Positions 8,983-20,498 of a stretch of 64,000 nucleotides of DNA are shown in pieces (the first letter of the stretch is position 1; each line of letters starts with the position of its first letter). The position numbers and the translations under genes were made by a program. The notes beneath the pieces are model-generated. The model saw only the letters and a list, made by a program, of their open reading frames with translations, made no database searches and was not told where the DNA came from. The stretch is from an uncultured Pelagibacteraceae bacterium (GTDB lineage Bacteria > Pseudomonadota > Alphaproteobacteria > Pelagibacterales > Pelagibacteraceae), in NCBI GenBank assembly GCA_902576045.1, contig CACGTU010000001.1:1-64000 (forward strand), read 5' to 3'.

Positions 8983-10518
8983 ATGGAAATAAATCCTTCA
9001 GAAGTAACTAAGATTTTAAAAGAACAAATTAAACAATTTGGAGACAAAGCTGAAGTTTCTGAAGTTGGGCAAGTATTATCTGTAGGCGATGGTATTGCAA
9101 GAATTTACGGTCTAGATAATGTTCAAGCTGGTGAAATGGTTGAGTTTTCAGATGGATCAAAAGGTATGGCATTAAACCTTGAAAGTGAAAATGTGGGTGT
9201 TGTAATTTTTGGTGACGATAGAGCTGTAAAAGAAGGCGATACAGTCAAAAGAACAGGAGCTATTGTTGATACCCCAGTTGGAAAAGAGCTTCTAGGAAGA
9301 GTCGTTGATGGTTTAGGAAACCCGATAGATGGCAAAGGTGCTCTAGATAAAGGTATTAAGAAAAGTAGGGTTGAGGTAAAAGCGCCTGGAATTATTCCAA
9401 GAAAGTCAGTTAGTGAACCTATGCAAACAGGTTTAAAATCAATCGACAGTTTGGTTCCAATTGGAAGAGGTCAGAGAGAATTAATCATTGGAGACAGACA
9501 AACTGGAAAAACTGCAGTTGCAATTGATGCAATCATCAACCAAAAAAAAATTAATGAGTCTGGCGATGAAAAACAAAAACTTTATTGTATTTACGTTGCC
9601 ATTGGTCAAAAAAGATCAACTGTAAGACAAATTGAAAAGACTTTAGAGGAAGCTGGAGCAATGGAGTATACAACTATTGTTGCTGCAACCGCTTCTGATG
9701 CTGCCCCTCTTCAATTTCTGGCACCATATACAGGATGTGCAATGGGAGAATACTTTAGAGATAATGGAATGCACGCATTAATTATTTATGATGACTTATC
9801 AAAACAAGCAGTTGCATATAGACAAATGTCTCTGTTATTGAGAAGACCTCCAGGAAGAGAAGCTTACCCAGGTGATGTATTTTATTTACATAGTAGATTA
9901 TTAGAGAGAGCCGCAAAACTAGGAGATGATCATGGTGGCGGATCATTGACAGCACTGCCAATAATTGAAACTCAGGGTGGAGACGTATCTGCTTTTATTC
10001 CAACAAATGTAATATCAATTACAGATGGGCAAATTTTTCTTGAAACAGAGCTATTCAATCAAGGAATTAGACCCGCAATCAACGTTGGTCTGTCAGTTTC
10101 AAGAGTAGGGTCTTCTGCTCAAACTAAAGCAATGAAAAAGGTTTCTGGATCAATGAAACTAGAGCTGGCTCAATACAGGGAGATGGCAGCTTTTGCACAG
10201 TTTGGTTCTGATTTAGATGCCGCTACTCAAAAACTTTTGAATAGAGGTTCAAAACTAACCGAACTTTTAAAACAGAAGCAGTATTCACCGATGACAGTTG
10301 CTGAACAGGTTATATCAGTATTTTGTGGTGTAAAAGGACATTTAGATGAAATTGAACAAAAAGATATTGCAACATTTGAGACTAAAATTATTGAAAAATG
10401 TAGATCTGAAAAACCTGAAATAATTGATTCTATTAATTCATCAGGAAAACTTGATGAAGATAATGAAAAAGTATTAACAGAATTAATCTCGGATTTAAAA
10501 AAAACTTTTAACTCATAA
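8983..10518 (+). CDS. atpA: F1-ATPase alpha subunit
   Basis: Non-catalytic nucleotide-binding subunit of the F1 hexamer (alpha3beta3). The 511 residues show the N-terminal beta-barrel, the P-loop [15 protein letters not shown] near 170, the [24 protein letters not shown] block and the ATP synthase alpha/beta signature region [17 protein letters not shown]. Length and motif order are normal. It begins directly after the atpH stop and is spaced 3 bases from atpG, so the operon is translated as one unit. Confidence 0.98.
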   Translation: MEINPSEVTKILKEQIKQFGDKAEVSEVGQVLSVGDGIARIYGLDNVQAGEMVEFSDGSKGMALNLESENVGVVIFGDDRAVKEGDTVKRTGAIVDTPVGKELLGRVVDGLGNPIDGKGALDKGIKKSRVEVKAPGIIPRKSVSEPMQTGLKSIDSLVPIGRGQRELIIGDRQTGKTAVAIDAIINQKKINESGDEKQKLYCIYVAIGQKRSTVRQIEKTLEEAGAMEYTTIVAATASDAAPLQFLAPYTGCAMGEYFRDNGMHALIIYDDLSKQAVAYRQMSLLLRRPPGREAYPGDVFYLHSRLLERAAKLGDDHGGGSLTALPIIETQGGDVSAFIPTNVISITDGQIFLETELFNQGIRPAINVGLSVSRVGSSAQTKAMKKVSGSMKLELAQYREMAAFAQFGSDLDAATQKLLNRGSKLTELLKQKQYSPMTVAEQVISVFCGVKGHLDEIEQKDIATFETKIIEKCRSEKPEIIDSINSSGKLDEDNEKVLTELISDLKKTFNS

Positions 10519-10521
10519 AAA

Positions 10522-12817
<2,296 letters not shown>

Positions 12818-12818
<1 letters not shown>

Positions 12819-13216
12819 TGAGTGAAGGTTTCAAGATTGATATTGTTAATCCTGAAAAATCTTTTCTTTCAAAAGAAAATGTTTCAGAAGTAGTTGTTCC
12901 TGCTTATGAGGGTGAAATGGGAATTTTAAAGGACCATATACCAATTATCTCATTTTTAAAGCCTGGTATCATAAAAGTTATTTCTAGCTCTGAGGAACAT
13001 AATTTTTATGTTGAAGACGGTATTGTTGAATTTAAAGATAATACTTTATCTATTTTAACAAGCTCAATTTTTGACATTAAAAATGCGAATAAAAAACATG
13101 TTTCAGATGAAATCCAAGAAGCCGAAAAAGAGTTAAATAAAGATGATTTAAATGATCAAAAAAGATTTTTGTTAAATCATAAAGTCGAAATTTTAAAATC
13201 TATAAGTATTAATTAA
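12818..13216 (+). CDS. atpC: F1-ATPase epsilon subunit
   Basis: Epsilon subunit, part of the rotor and an intrinsic inhibitor of ATP hydrolysis. The N-terminal beta-sandwich is clear (FKIDIVNPEKSFLSKENVSEVVVPAYEGEMGILKDHIPIISFLKPG, then FYVEDGIVEFKDNTLSILTSS), followed by a helical C-terminal part. It overlaps atpD by one base. Its tail overlaps the convergent rppH gene by 8 bases, leaving no room for a separate terminator. A DUF1476 zeta-type inhibitor elsewhere in the window may share its regulatory role. Confidence 0.94.
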
Positions 13217-13685
13217 TAACCTTTTCAACTTCTTTCTGTATTTCTTGATAAACATGAAGTTTAAAATCTACAACTGTATCAGTAATCTTACTTAATTCTT
13301 CCCATTTCCAATCTAAAAATTCAGGATATTTTGTTTTAATATTTATTTCTTCATCATTTCCAATAAATTTTACAATAAACCATTTTTGTCTTTGACCTTT
13401 ATATTTGCCCTTCCAAATTATTCCGAGCAAATTCTCAGGTAAATAATAGGTTGTAAAACCATCTATTTCTTTAATTAATTTCACAGATTTAATACTTGTC
13501 TCTTCTTCTAGTTCTCTAAAAGCTGCTTTTAGATTATCTTCACCTTTGTCGATACCACCCTGAGGCATTTGCCAAAAATTTTTTGGATTATCAATTCTTT
13601 TTGCTAAAAAAACTTTATTTTCTTTATTTAATACTACTATTCCCACTCCACTTCTAAGTGGCAACTTTTTAAATTTTTCTTGCAT
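13209..13685 (-). CDS. rppH: RNA pyrophosphohydrolase (Nudix)
   Basis: Nudix hydrolase that removes pyrophosphate from 5'-triphosphate mRNA ends to start decay. The N terminus LPLRSGVGIVVLNKENKVFLAKRIDNPKNFWQMPQGGIDKGED is the RppH pattern, with WQMPQGG before the Nudix box. The box reads GGIDKGEDNLKAAFRELEEETSI: it keeps the metal-binding RELEEE glutamates but has Ser where the consensus has Gly near its end. The 158-residue length fits. It is the last gene of the rplU operon, one base after ctpA, and tail-overlaps atpC. Confidence 0.9.
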   Translation of the reverse strand: MQEKFKKLPLRSGVGIVVLNKENKVFLAKRIDNPKNFWQMPQGGIDKGEDNLKAAFRELEEETSIKSVKLIKEIDGFTTYYLPENLLGIIWKGKYKGQRQKWFIVKFIGNDEEINIKTKYPEFLDWKWEELSKITDTVVDFKLHVYQEIQKEVEKVIN

Positions 13686-13686
13686 T

Positions 13687-14829
13687 TTAACCGTTAAGTA
13701 ATTTTAACGCGTAATCAAGCTGGTTGTCGGTATCAGTATTTATTCTAAAATCATCTGACCCTTCTGCAATTTCAATATCAGGTGTAACACCTACTTGAGA
13801 AATTGATTTTCCAGACGGTAAATAATATTTTGAAACAGTCAGCCTTATCGCTCCATCATTTTTTAAAGGAATAATTGATTGAACAGATCCCTTGCCATAT
13901 GTGCTTTCGCCCACTAATACTGCTCTTTTATGATCTTGAAGTGCGCCCGCAACTATTTCAGATGCGGATGCAGAGCCATAGTTGATAAGAACAATCATTG
14001 TTTCTCCGTTTAAAACGTCCCCTCTCTTTGCGAACCATTTTCTATTTTCAAATTTTCTTTTACTTTTTGTTGAAACTATTTCCCCATTTTCAAGAAAGAA
14101 ATCAGAAATTTTTATAGCTTGAGAAAGCAACCCGCCAGGATTATTTCTTAGATCTAAAATATAATTTTTAACTTTTCCATTTTTTTTAAATTCTTTTATC
14201 TTATCCTCTATCTGATCACTGCTATTTTCATTGAAAGATGTAAGCCTAATATATCCGGTTCTATCGTCAATGATTTCAGATTTAACAGAAGCTACTTTTA
14301 TAATGTCTCTTGTAATAACAAATGTTAATGCCTTTTTCTCACCAACTCGTCTAACAGTTATTTCAATATCAGTTCCAACAGGACCTCTCATTAAATCAAC
14401 AGCCTCCATTAAAGACTTACCTTGAACTTGTATATCATTAATTTTTACAATGTAATCACCTGCCTTAATTCCAACTTTAGAGGCTGGAGAATTATCTATT
14501 GGTGAAATCACTTTTACTACACCTGCCTCCATACCTACTTCGATACCCAAACCTCCAAATTCTCCACTTGTTTCGGTTTGCATATTTTCAAATGAGTCTG
14601 GAGACATATATGCGGAATAAGGATCTAGAGATTGTAACACACCATTTATAGCCGCATCCATTGCATCACTTTGATTTACATCCTCAACATATTCTTTATT
14701 AATTTTATCTAGTACTTCACTGAATAGATCTATTTTTTTATAAATATCATCTTCATTTGCAGATTTTGAAATCGTTGAAAAATTACAAATTAAAATAATT
14801 ATTAGTAAATTTTTAATTTTAAATCTCAT
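13687..14829 (-). CDS. ctpA: C-terminal processing peptidase (S41)
   Basis: Periplasmic PDZ-containing serine protease that trims or degrades exported proteins. From the chosen start the protein has a signal peptide (MRFKIKNLLIIILICNFSTISKSA), the S41 N-terminal region, a PDZ domain (GGLGIEVGMEAGVVKVISPIDNSPASKVGIKAGDYIVKINDIQVQGKS) and the catalytic Ser/Lys pair in GSASASEIVAG and ESTYGKGSVQS. The ORF track starts 12 codons earlier; ATG 14829 is preferred because it gives a clean signal peptide and forms an ATGA overlap with the rsfS stop. Confidence 0.94.
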   Translation of the reverse strand: MRFKIKNLLIIILICNFSTISKSANEDDIYKKIDLFSEVLDKINKEYVEDVNQSDAMDAAINGVLQSLDPYSAYMSPDSFENMQTETSGEFGGLGIEVGMEAGVVKVISPIDNSPASKVGIKAGDYIVKINDIQVQGKSLMEAVDLMRGPVGTDIEITVRRVGEKKALTFVITRDIIKVASVKSEIIDDRTGYIRLTSFNENSSDQIEDKIKEFKKNGKVKNYILDLRNNPGGLLSQAIKISDFFLENGEIVSTKSKRKFENRKWFAKRGDVLNGETMIVLINYGSASASEIVAGALQDHKRAVLVGESTYGKGSVQSIIPLKNDGAIRLTVSKYYLPSGKSISQVGVTPDIEIAEGSDDFRINTDTDNQLDYALKLLNG

Positions 14830-15176
14830 ATAATTAATTTCTCTTTGGGTATTAATTCGGACCACATTTTTTCTAATTCGTAAAATTTTCTTTTTTCAGG
14901 ATTAAAAATATGAACAATTAAATCAATTCCATCAACCAACTTCCAATCATTACTTTCTTTACCTTCGATTTTACAATTTTGAATTCCACTTTTCTTAAAT
15001 TTTTCAAAAACTTGCTCTGATAAAGCTTGGATATGTCTCGATGAAGTTCCACTAGCTATAATCATATAATCAGCCATTGATGATTTACCCTCAAGATCAA
15101 TGGAAACTATATCTGTTGCTTTATTAAAATCTAGTGTATCGATTATTTCTTTTTTTAAACTGGAGATTTTATCCAT
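14826..15176 (-). CDS. rsfS: Ribosome silencing factor RsfS
   Basis: RsfS/YbeB family protein of 116 residues, which binds L14 on the large subunit and blocks 70S assembly in starvation. The pattern KATDIVSIDLEGKSSMADYMIIASGTSSRHIQALSEQV is the family core, with GKESNDWKLVDGIDLIVHIFNPEKRKFYELEKMW at the C terminus. Between nadD and ctpA it sits where alphaproteobacteria usually have rsfS followed by rlmH; rlmH is absent here because the rsfS stop already overlaps the ctpA start (ATGA). Confidence 0.95.
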   Translation of the reverse strand: MDKISSLKKEIIDTLDFNKATDIVSIDLEGKSSMADYMIIASGTSSRHIQALSEQVFEKFKKSGIQNCKIEGKESNDWKLVDGIDLIVHIFNPEKRKFYELEKMWSELIPKEKLII

Positions 15177-15193
15177 TAATTAAATTTAGAGTA

Positions 15194-15724
15194 TCAAATT
15201 TTTCTTAATTGAGAAGATGAAATTTTGACTTTATTAAATTTAATAAATTCAACGCTTTTCCTATTATATTTTTTATAAACAGGGGATTTAATGGCTTTGG
15301 TTTTATAACCATCTCTATCAAAAACTATTACTCTACATATCTTCAAAATTTCTTTGTAACTTTTCCACTTATGAAAATTAATCAGGTTATCTGCACCAAT
15401 AATAAAATATAATTTATTTGATTTTTTTTTTAAAAATTTAATTAAATGAATAGTTTTATTAGATTTTATTTTTTTTTCATAAAACTTAACTTCTATAAAT
15501 TTATTCTTTAAATTTATTTTTCTAGCAAATGCTATTCTTTTATTAATATTAATAAAACTTTCATTTTTGAAAGGATTCTTGTTTGTTATTGCCCATATAA
15601 TTTTATCAAGTTTTAAAATTTTTTTTGCAACTTTACTAATTTTAATATGACCGATGTGCGCGGGATCAAATGTTCCACCAAGAATGCCAATTCTTTTTTT
15701 ATTTTCTAATTTGGCCTGAACCAT
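15194..15724 (-). CDS. nadD: Nicotinate-nucleotide adenylyltransferase
   Basis: Converts nicotinate mononucleotide to deamido-NAD in NAD synthesis. The N terminus has the nucleotidyltransferase motif GILGGTFDPAHIGHI (GxFxPxHxGH) and the C terminus ISSSQLRK, the ISSTxIR-type motif. KLYFIIGADNLINFHKWKSYKEI matches the central NadD block. At 176 residues it is on the short side because the C terminus stops right after the SSSQLRK motif. The ATG at 15724 lies inside the end of proA (26-base overlap). Confidence 0.94.
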   Translation of the reverse strand: MVQAKLENKKRIGILGGTFDPAHIGHIKISKVAKKILKLDKIIWAITNKNPFKNESFININKRIAFARKINLKNKFIEVKFYEKKIKSNKTIHLIKFLKKKSNKLYFIIGADNLINFHKWKSYKEILKICRVIVFDRDGYKTKAIKSPVYKKYNRKSVEFIKFNKVKISSSQLRKI

Positions 15725-16943
15725 ATATTTCGTATTTGTAACTTACAAGTTGGTTTAGTCCAACAGGCCCTCTTGGAGGCAATTTGTTTGTTGAAATTCC
15801 AACTTCTCCACCAAATCCAAACTCACCCCCGTCTGCAAATTGTGTAGAAGAATTTTGAATTGCTATAGAGCTATTTACATTTCTTATAAAATATTTTGCT
15901 GTCCTGTTATTATTCGTAATAATAGCATCTGTATGCATAGTTCCATATTTGTTTATATGTCCAATAGCTTCTAAAATATTTTGAACAACTTTGACTGATA
16001 TTTTTGATGATAAATGTTCAGTAGACCAAGTTTTATTATTTGCTATTAATGTTTTTCCAGAAAAATTTTTTTTTATAGTTTTATCACCATAAATCTTACA
16101 ACCACTTTTTGTTAACTCTTTTAATATTTCGTTGATATTTTTTAATTTATTTTTGTGTATCAAGAGGGTTTCTGTGGCGCCACAAATACTCGTGTTTCTC
16201 ATTTTTGCATTTTTAACAATTTTTTTTGCCATATTTAAATTTGCATCTTTATCTATGTAAGTATGACAAATACCTTCCAAATGACCTATTACTGCAACAT
16301 TTGATAATTCTTGAACTTTCTTGACTAAATTTTTACCTCCCCTGGGTATTACCACATCGATATATTGCTTCATTTTTGAGAGCATAAAATCCACAAGTTT
16401 CCTATCTTTCTTTTCGATAAATTGAACAAAATTTTTATCTATTTTGTGTTTAGCTAGACAAGTTCGGAAATAGTTAGCTAAAATTTTATTGGTAAAATAA
16501 GCTTCTGATCCACCTCTTAAAATGACACAATTTCCAGATTTGAAACATAAAGTCGATACATCTGCAGTAACATTTGGTCTGCTCTCATAAATCACCCCAA
16601 TAACTCCAATTGGTATGCTTACTTTTTTAATTTTTAACCCATTAGGTCTTGTCCACTTGCTCAATTCGTAATTGACTGGATCTTTTAGTTTTATAACAGT
16701 TTTAATTGCTTCTATTATTGAATTAAGTTTCTCATTGTTAAGCTCTAATCTATTAACTAAATTTTTTTTAAGACCTTTTTTCTTTGCGTATCTTATATCT
16801 TTTAAATTTTCTAGTAGAATTTTATTTTTATTTTTAAAAATTAATTTTACAAAACTTTTAAGGACATTATTTTTAATTTTAGTATCTATAATTTCATGTG
16901 CTTTTTTTGAATTTTGTCCTAGTTTTATCAAATATTTACTCAT
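15699..16943 (-). CDS. proA: Gamma-glutamyl phosphate reductase
   Basis: NADPH-dependent reduction of glutamyl-5-phosphate to glutamate-5-semialdehyde, the second step of proline synthesis. Aldehyde-dehydrogenase fold, 414 residues: IPIGVIGVIYESRPNVTADVSTLCFKSGNCVILRGGSEA, catalytic cysteine in MRNTSICGATETLLIH, and the C-terminal GGEFGFGGEVGISTNKLPPRGPVGLNQLVSYKYEIYGSGQIR. It shares one base with the stop of proB (TAATG at 16943) and overlaps nadD, so proBA-nadD are translated in series. Confidence 0.96.
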   Translation of the reverse strand: MSKYLIKLGQNSKKAHEIIDTKIKNNVLKSFVKLIFKNKNKILLENLKDIRYAKKKGLKKNLVNRLELNNEKLNSIIEAIKTVIKLKDPVNYELSKWTRPNGLKIKKVSIPIGVIGVIYESRPNVTADVSTLCFKSGNCVILRGGSEAYFTNKILANYFRTCLAKHKIDKNFVQFIEKKDRKLVDFMLSKMKQYIDVVIPRGGKNLVKKVQELSNVAVIGHLEGICHTYIDKDANLNMAKKIVKNAKMRNTSICGATETLLIHKNKLKNINEILKELTKSGCKIYGDKTIKKNFSGKTLIANNKTWSTEHLSSKISVKVVQNILEAIGHINKYGTMHTDAIITNNNRTAKYFIRNVNSSIAIQNSSTQFADGGEFGFGGEVGISTNKLPPRGPVGLNQLVSYKYEIYGSGQIRK

Positions 16944-18049
16944 TATATCCTTACCATATCATCTTTATGAATAACTTCCGATTTTGAAACATATCCCAAT
17001 AAACTTGAAATTGTGTTTGAATGTTGCCCCTTAATTTTACTTATTTCAGCCGATGTGAAGCTACTTAAGCCGCGAGCAAATTCATTCATGTTTTTATCTA
17101 AAATTTTAATATGATCTCCTTTATTAAAATTTCCTCTAACAGTTTTAATACCAGCAGCCAACAAACTCTTGCCTTTTCTTAGGGCGTTTAAAGCACCGTC
17201 ATCAATTATTACATCTCCTTTTGGAGAAATAGAACTTATAATCCATTTTTTTCTAGCGTCTAATTTTGATATATTTGGTAAAAACCAAGTACAATTATTA
17301 TCTGATAAAATTTTTTGAATAGGTCTATGAACTAAACCATTTGCAATTGCCATATGACATCCTGAAAGTTGGCAAACCTTTGCTGCATCAATCTTAGTCT
17401 TCATGCCACCAGTTCCGTGCTCACTTATACTTTTCGTTGCGATTTTTTCAATCTTATCATCAATAGTGCTTATTTCTTTTATTAATATTGCTTCTTTATT
17501 TATTTTTGGATTTTTTGTGTATAATCCTTCAACATCAGATAATAAGATTAAACAATCAGCACCTGAAATTTGTGCAACTCTTGAAGCTAATCTGTCATTG
17601 TCACCATACTTAATTTCAGATGTTGCGATGCTATCATTCTCATTAACTATTGGGACAAAACCTAAACTAAATAGATTCTCAAATGTTCTTTTAGCATTAA
17701 TTGCTCTTCTTCTTTTCTCAGTATCCTCAAGAGTTAACAATATTTGTGAAAGATTAATTTTTTTTGGACTGAAAAATTCTTTAAACAAATTCATTAATTC
17801 GATTTGTCCAATTGATGCCACGGCCTGACTTTTATCTAATTTTAGATTTTTTTTACTTAATTTAAGTTTTTTACAGCCAAGCGCTATAGCGCCTGAACTA
17901 ACAATAATTATGTTTTTTTTTAACTTTTTTAAATTTTTGATATCTTTTGCAAATTCACTTAACCATTTTACCCTTATTTTTTTATCTTTATCAATAAGAA
18001 GAGAAGAGCCAATTTTTACAACAACAGTCTTTGAGTCTTTAAGATACAT
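16943..18049 (-). CDS. proB: Glutamate 5-kinase with PUA domain
   Basis: First step of proline synthesis: ATP-dependent phosphorylation of glutamate. The N-terminal amino-acid-kinase domain shows VVVKIGSSLL, IVSSGAIALG, NENDSIATSEIKYGDNDRLASRVAQ and GTGGMKTKIDAAK; residues from about 275 (KGDVIIDDGALNALRKGKSLLAAGIKTVRGNFNKGDHI) form the C-terminal PUA domain. Full length at 368 residues. It overlaps the end of obgE by 11 bases. Feedback by proline is usual for the family but cannot be read from sequence. Confidence 0.96.
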   Translation of the reverse strand: MYLKDSKTVVVKIGSSLLIDKDKKIRVKWLSEFAKDIKNLKKLKKNIIIVSSGAIALGCKKLKLSKKNLKLDKSQAVASIGQIELMNLFKEFFSPKKINLSQILLTLEDTEKRRRAINAKRTFENLFSLGFVPIVNENDSIATSEIKYGDNDRLASRVAQISGADCLILLSDVEGLYTKNPKINKEAILIKEISTIDDKIEKIATKSISEHGTGGMKTKIDAAKVCQLSGCHMAIANGLVHRPIQKILSDNNCTWFLPNISKLDARKKWIISSISPKGDVIIDDGALNALRKGKSLLAAGIKTVRGNFNKGDHIKILDKNMNEFARGLSSFTSAEISKIKGQHSNTISSLLGYVSKSEVIHKDDMVRI

Positions 18050-19022
18050 AATTTATTAATTTAGCTTTGACTTTCATTAATGCGTCTTTTCTAAGTGTAG
18101 ATAATAGTAATACATTTTTTTTTGTTTTTTTTTTAAAGTTTTTTACTTTTTCATTTACTTCTATTTCATCCAATAAATCTATCTTGTTTAAAACTATTAA
18201 TTCATCTTTTTTCAAGAGATCATTACTATACTCGCCCAATTCATTTCTTACTTGATTATATGATTCCTCAAGATTGTTTTCTGTAATGTCTATTAAATGT
18301 AATAGAGATTTACATCTTTCTATATGTTTTAAAAACTTAATACCTAAGCCAGTTCCTGTATGTGCTCCTTCTATTAGACCAGGTATATCTGCCAGTGTTA
18401 TTTCTTTATCATCATAAATTGTGACACCTAAGTTTGGATTTAATGTGGTAAATTTGTAATTTGCTATTTTTGGGTTGGCACTTGTTATGGATGCAAGCAG
18501 GCTAGATTTACCAGCATTAGGAAGTCCTATAATTCCTATATCAGCAATAGTTTTGAGTTGAAGCCATATCCAAAATTCCTCTCCTTTAGATCCCTTAGTA
18601 AATTTTTTTGGAGCACGATTAGTTGAAGATTTGAATCTTGTATTCCCAAATCCCCCCTTTCCTCCTATAGCAACAACAAATTCTTCATTTTCATTTTTAA
18701 AATCATAGATTAAAGTTTTGTTATCTTCCTCAAATACTTGTGTACCGACAGGAACTTTTAGAAAAAGAACTTCACCACCTTTCCCTGTTTTGTTTTTTCC
18801 ACTACCATCGCCACCTCTTTGTGCTTTAAAGTGTTGTTGATAACGAAAGTCTATAAGCGTGTTTAAGTTTCTTTCAGATGTAAGTACTACAGAACCGCCT
18901 TTACCACCGTCTCCACCATCAGGACCTCCAAACTCAACGAATTTTTCTCTTCTGAAACTAGGTGATCCCGATCCGCCATCGCCAGCTTTTACGTATATCT
19001 TTACTTGATCTAAAAATTTCAT
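18039..19022 (-). CDS. obgE: Obg/CgtA GTPase
   Basis: Essential GTPase acting in 50S subunit maturation. The glycine-rich Obg fold occupies about residues 1-157 (KFLDQVKIYVKAGDGGSGSPSFRREKF, GGPDGGDGGKGGSVVL). The G domain follows: G1 GLPNAGKS at 166-173, DIPGLIEGAHTGTGLG (G3) and NKIDLLD (G4). The protein ends soon after the G domain at 327 residues, so the variable C-terminal OCT domain is missing, as in many compact genomes. It lies in rplU-rpmA-obgE, the near-universal order. Confidence 0.97.
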   Translation of the reverse strand: MKFLDQVKIYVKAGDGGSGSPSFRREKFVEFGGPDGGDGGKGGSVVLTSERNLNTLIDFRYQQHFKAQRGGDGSGKNKTGKGGEVLFLKVPVGTQVFEEDNKTLIYDFKNENEEFVVAIGGKGGFGNTRFKSSTNRAPKKFTKGSKGEEFWIWLQLKTIADIGIIGLPNAGKSSLLASITSANPKIANYKFTTLNPNLGVTIYDDKEITLADIPGLIEGAHTGTGLGIKFLKHIERCKSLLHLIDITENNLEESYNQVRNELGEYSNDLLKKDELIVLNKIDLLDEIEVNEKVKNFKKKTKKNVLLLSTLRKDALMKVKAKLINYVS

Positions 19023-19050
19023 GATACAACAATGTTAGGAGTTGTGAGAT

Positions 19051-19305
19051 TTAATTGGGTTTTACAGATACGTAAGTTCTATCTGACTTACTTTTTTTAA
19101 ATTCTACTTTACCTTTAACTACAGAAAAAATTGAGTGATCTTTTCCCATCCCTACATTTTCTCCAGGGAAAATTTTTGTTCCTCTTTGTCTTACTATTAT
19201 ATTTCCAGGAACAACAAACTGGCCACCATATTTTTTTACTCCGAGCCTACGTCCAGCACTATCTCTACCATTCCTTGACGATCCACCAGCTTTTTTTGTT
19301 GCCAT
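19051..19305 (-). CDS. rpmA: 50S ribosomal protein L27
   Basis: L27, 84 residues, near the peptidyl-transferase centre. Starts [60 protein letters not shown], the almost invariant family sequence. No N-terminal cleavage extension of the Firmicute type. It follows rplU after 7 bases. Confidence 0.98.
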   Translation of the reverse strand: MATKKAGGSSRNGRDSAGRRLGVKKYGGQFVVPGNIIVRQRGTKIFPGENVGMGKDHSIFSVVKGKVEFKKSKSDRTYVSVKPN

Positions 19306-19312
19306 ACTTTAC

Positions 19313-19717
19313 CTATTTATTTGAAACTTCCTTAGTTTGAGTTTTTATTTCTTTTGAAGCTTCCTTTTTTATTTCCGCCTCTGAAATTATCTTTCCATCC
19401 TTAGAAAAAATTTTATTTATTCTAATTAAAGAAAACTGCTGTCTATGTCCATTTTTTCTTCTAGAGTTTTTTCTTCTTCTTTTTTTAAAAATTAATACCG
19501 TTCTATTTTTTCCATTTTTAATTAAGTCAGCTTCAACTTTAGCTCCTGAAATAGTTGGTTCTCCTAATTCAAGTTTTTTATCGTCTCCGTAAGCTAAAAC
19601 TTCGTTAAATTCTAATTTAGTTTCAGGCTTCGAATCTTCTAATCTTTCAATCTTAATTATTTCGCCAGCTTGCACTTTGTACTGTTTTCCACCTGTTTTT
19701 ATTACTGCGAATGACAT
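19313..19717 (-). CDS. rplU: 50S ribosomal protein L21
   Basis: L21, which binds 23S rRNA. The core (FAVIKTGGKQYKVQAGEIIKIERL to KKRRRKNSRRKNGHRQQFSLIRINKI) is followed by about 30 residues of Lys/Glu-rich tail, an extension common in alphaproteobacteria. First gene of a nine-gene minus-strand operon running to rppH, with a good sigma-70 promoter just upstream (separate entry). Confidence 0.97.
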   Translation of the reverse strand: MSFAVIKTGGKQYKVQAGEIIKIERLEDSKPETKLEFNEVLAYGDDKKLELGEPTISGAKVEADLIKNGKNRTVLIFKKRRRKNSRRKNGHRQQFSLIRINKIFSKDGKIISEAEIKKEASKEIKTQTKEVSNK

Positions 19718-19743
19718 AGTTAGTCCTAATTTTTAATAACTGC

Positions 19744-19771
19744 AATATAGTCAGGGTCAAATCATAGTCAA
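19744..19771 (-). promoter_or_regulatory. Sigma-70 promoter of the rplU operon
   Basis: On the minus strand TTGACT (19766-19771) and TATATT (19744-19749) are separated by 16 bases, about 25 bases upstream of the rplU ATG, with AGGA before the start. It sits in the only gap between gloB and rplU and is the sole plausible promoter for the operon. Confidence 0.65.
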
Positions 19772-19781
19772 GCTGAATAAC

Positions 19782-20498
19782 TTAGAAATTATCCTTTAAA
19801 TCTCTCAATTTTGAAAATGTTTCCAAATCTTCAGATTTTAAAAAAATGTTGCAATCTAGTTCGTCCTCAATTGTGGTTGGAATAGTTGGTAATCCTTTAT
19901 CTAATAAATTTTTTATTTTTTCAAATTTTTTGTTTAACTTCTCATTTTGTTGATCTTGAATTTTACAAAACTCTGCATTTTTCATTGTGTATTCATGTCC
20001 ACAGAATATTTTTGTTTCTTTAGGGAAATTTTTAAATATTTGAAGCGAGGAAAACATTTGTTCATATGTACCTTCAAATATTCTACCACATCCTAAAGAG
20101 AATAATGTATCTCCAGTGAATAATAATTTTTCTTTTTTAAAGTAGAAACATATGTGCCCAGAAGTATGTCCTGGTATATGGAATACTTGAAAACTAAATT
20201 CATCTTTGCTCCAAATCTCTTTGTCCTTCAACTCTATATCGATTCCTGGTATTCTATGTTTATCTTCTACATATCCTATTACTTTGGCATTATATTTCTT
20301 TTTTAAATTTAAATTTCCTCCAATGTGATCAAAATGATGATGTGTGTTTAAAATATACTTTAAATTAGCTTGATTACTTTCTACAGAAGCAATTACTGGT
20401 CCTTCCTCACTTGGGTCTACAACACATGCATTTTTGTTACTGTCTATAATTAAATAGGAATAATTATCTTCTAGACATTTTATAATTTCAACATTCAT
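19782..20498 (-). CDS. gloB: Hydroxyacylglutathione hydrolase (glyoxalase II)
   Basis: Metallo-beta-lactamase-fold thioesterase that hydrolyses S-lactoylglutathione. The metal ligands are visible: THHHFDHIGG (residues ~52-60), HIPGHTSGHICFYF, FTGDTLFSLGCGRIFEGT and CGHEYTMKNAEF. 238 residues, normal for GloB. It starts immediately after the metW stop with no gap, so it is probably the last gene of metX-metW-gloB. A methionine-related function is not implied; this trio occurs in other alphaproteobacteria. Confidence 0.93.
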   Translation of the reverse strand: MNVEIIKCLEDNYSYLIIDSNKNACVVDPSEEGPVIASVESNQANLKYILNTHHHFDHIGGNLNLKKKYNAKVIGYVEDKHRIPGIDIELKDKEIWSKDEFSFQVFHIPGHTSGHICFYFKKEKLLFTGDTLFSLGCGRIFEGTYEQMFSSLQIFKNFPKETKIFCGHEYTMKNAEFCKIQDQQNEKLNKKFEKIKNLLDKGLPTIPTTIEDELDCNIFLKSEDLETFSKLRDLKDNF

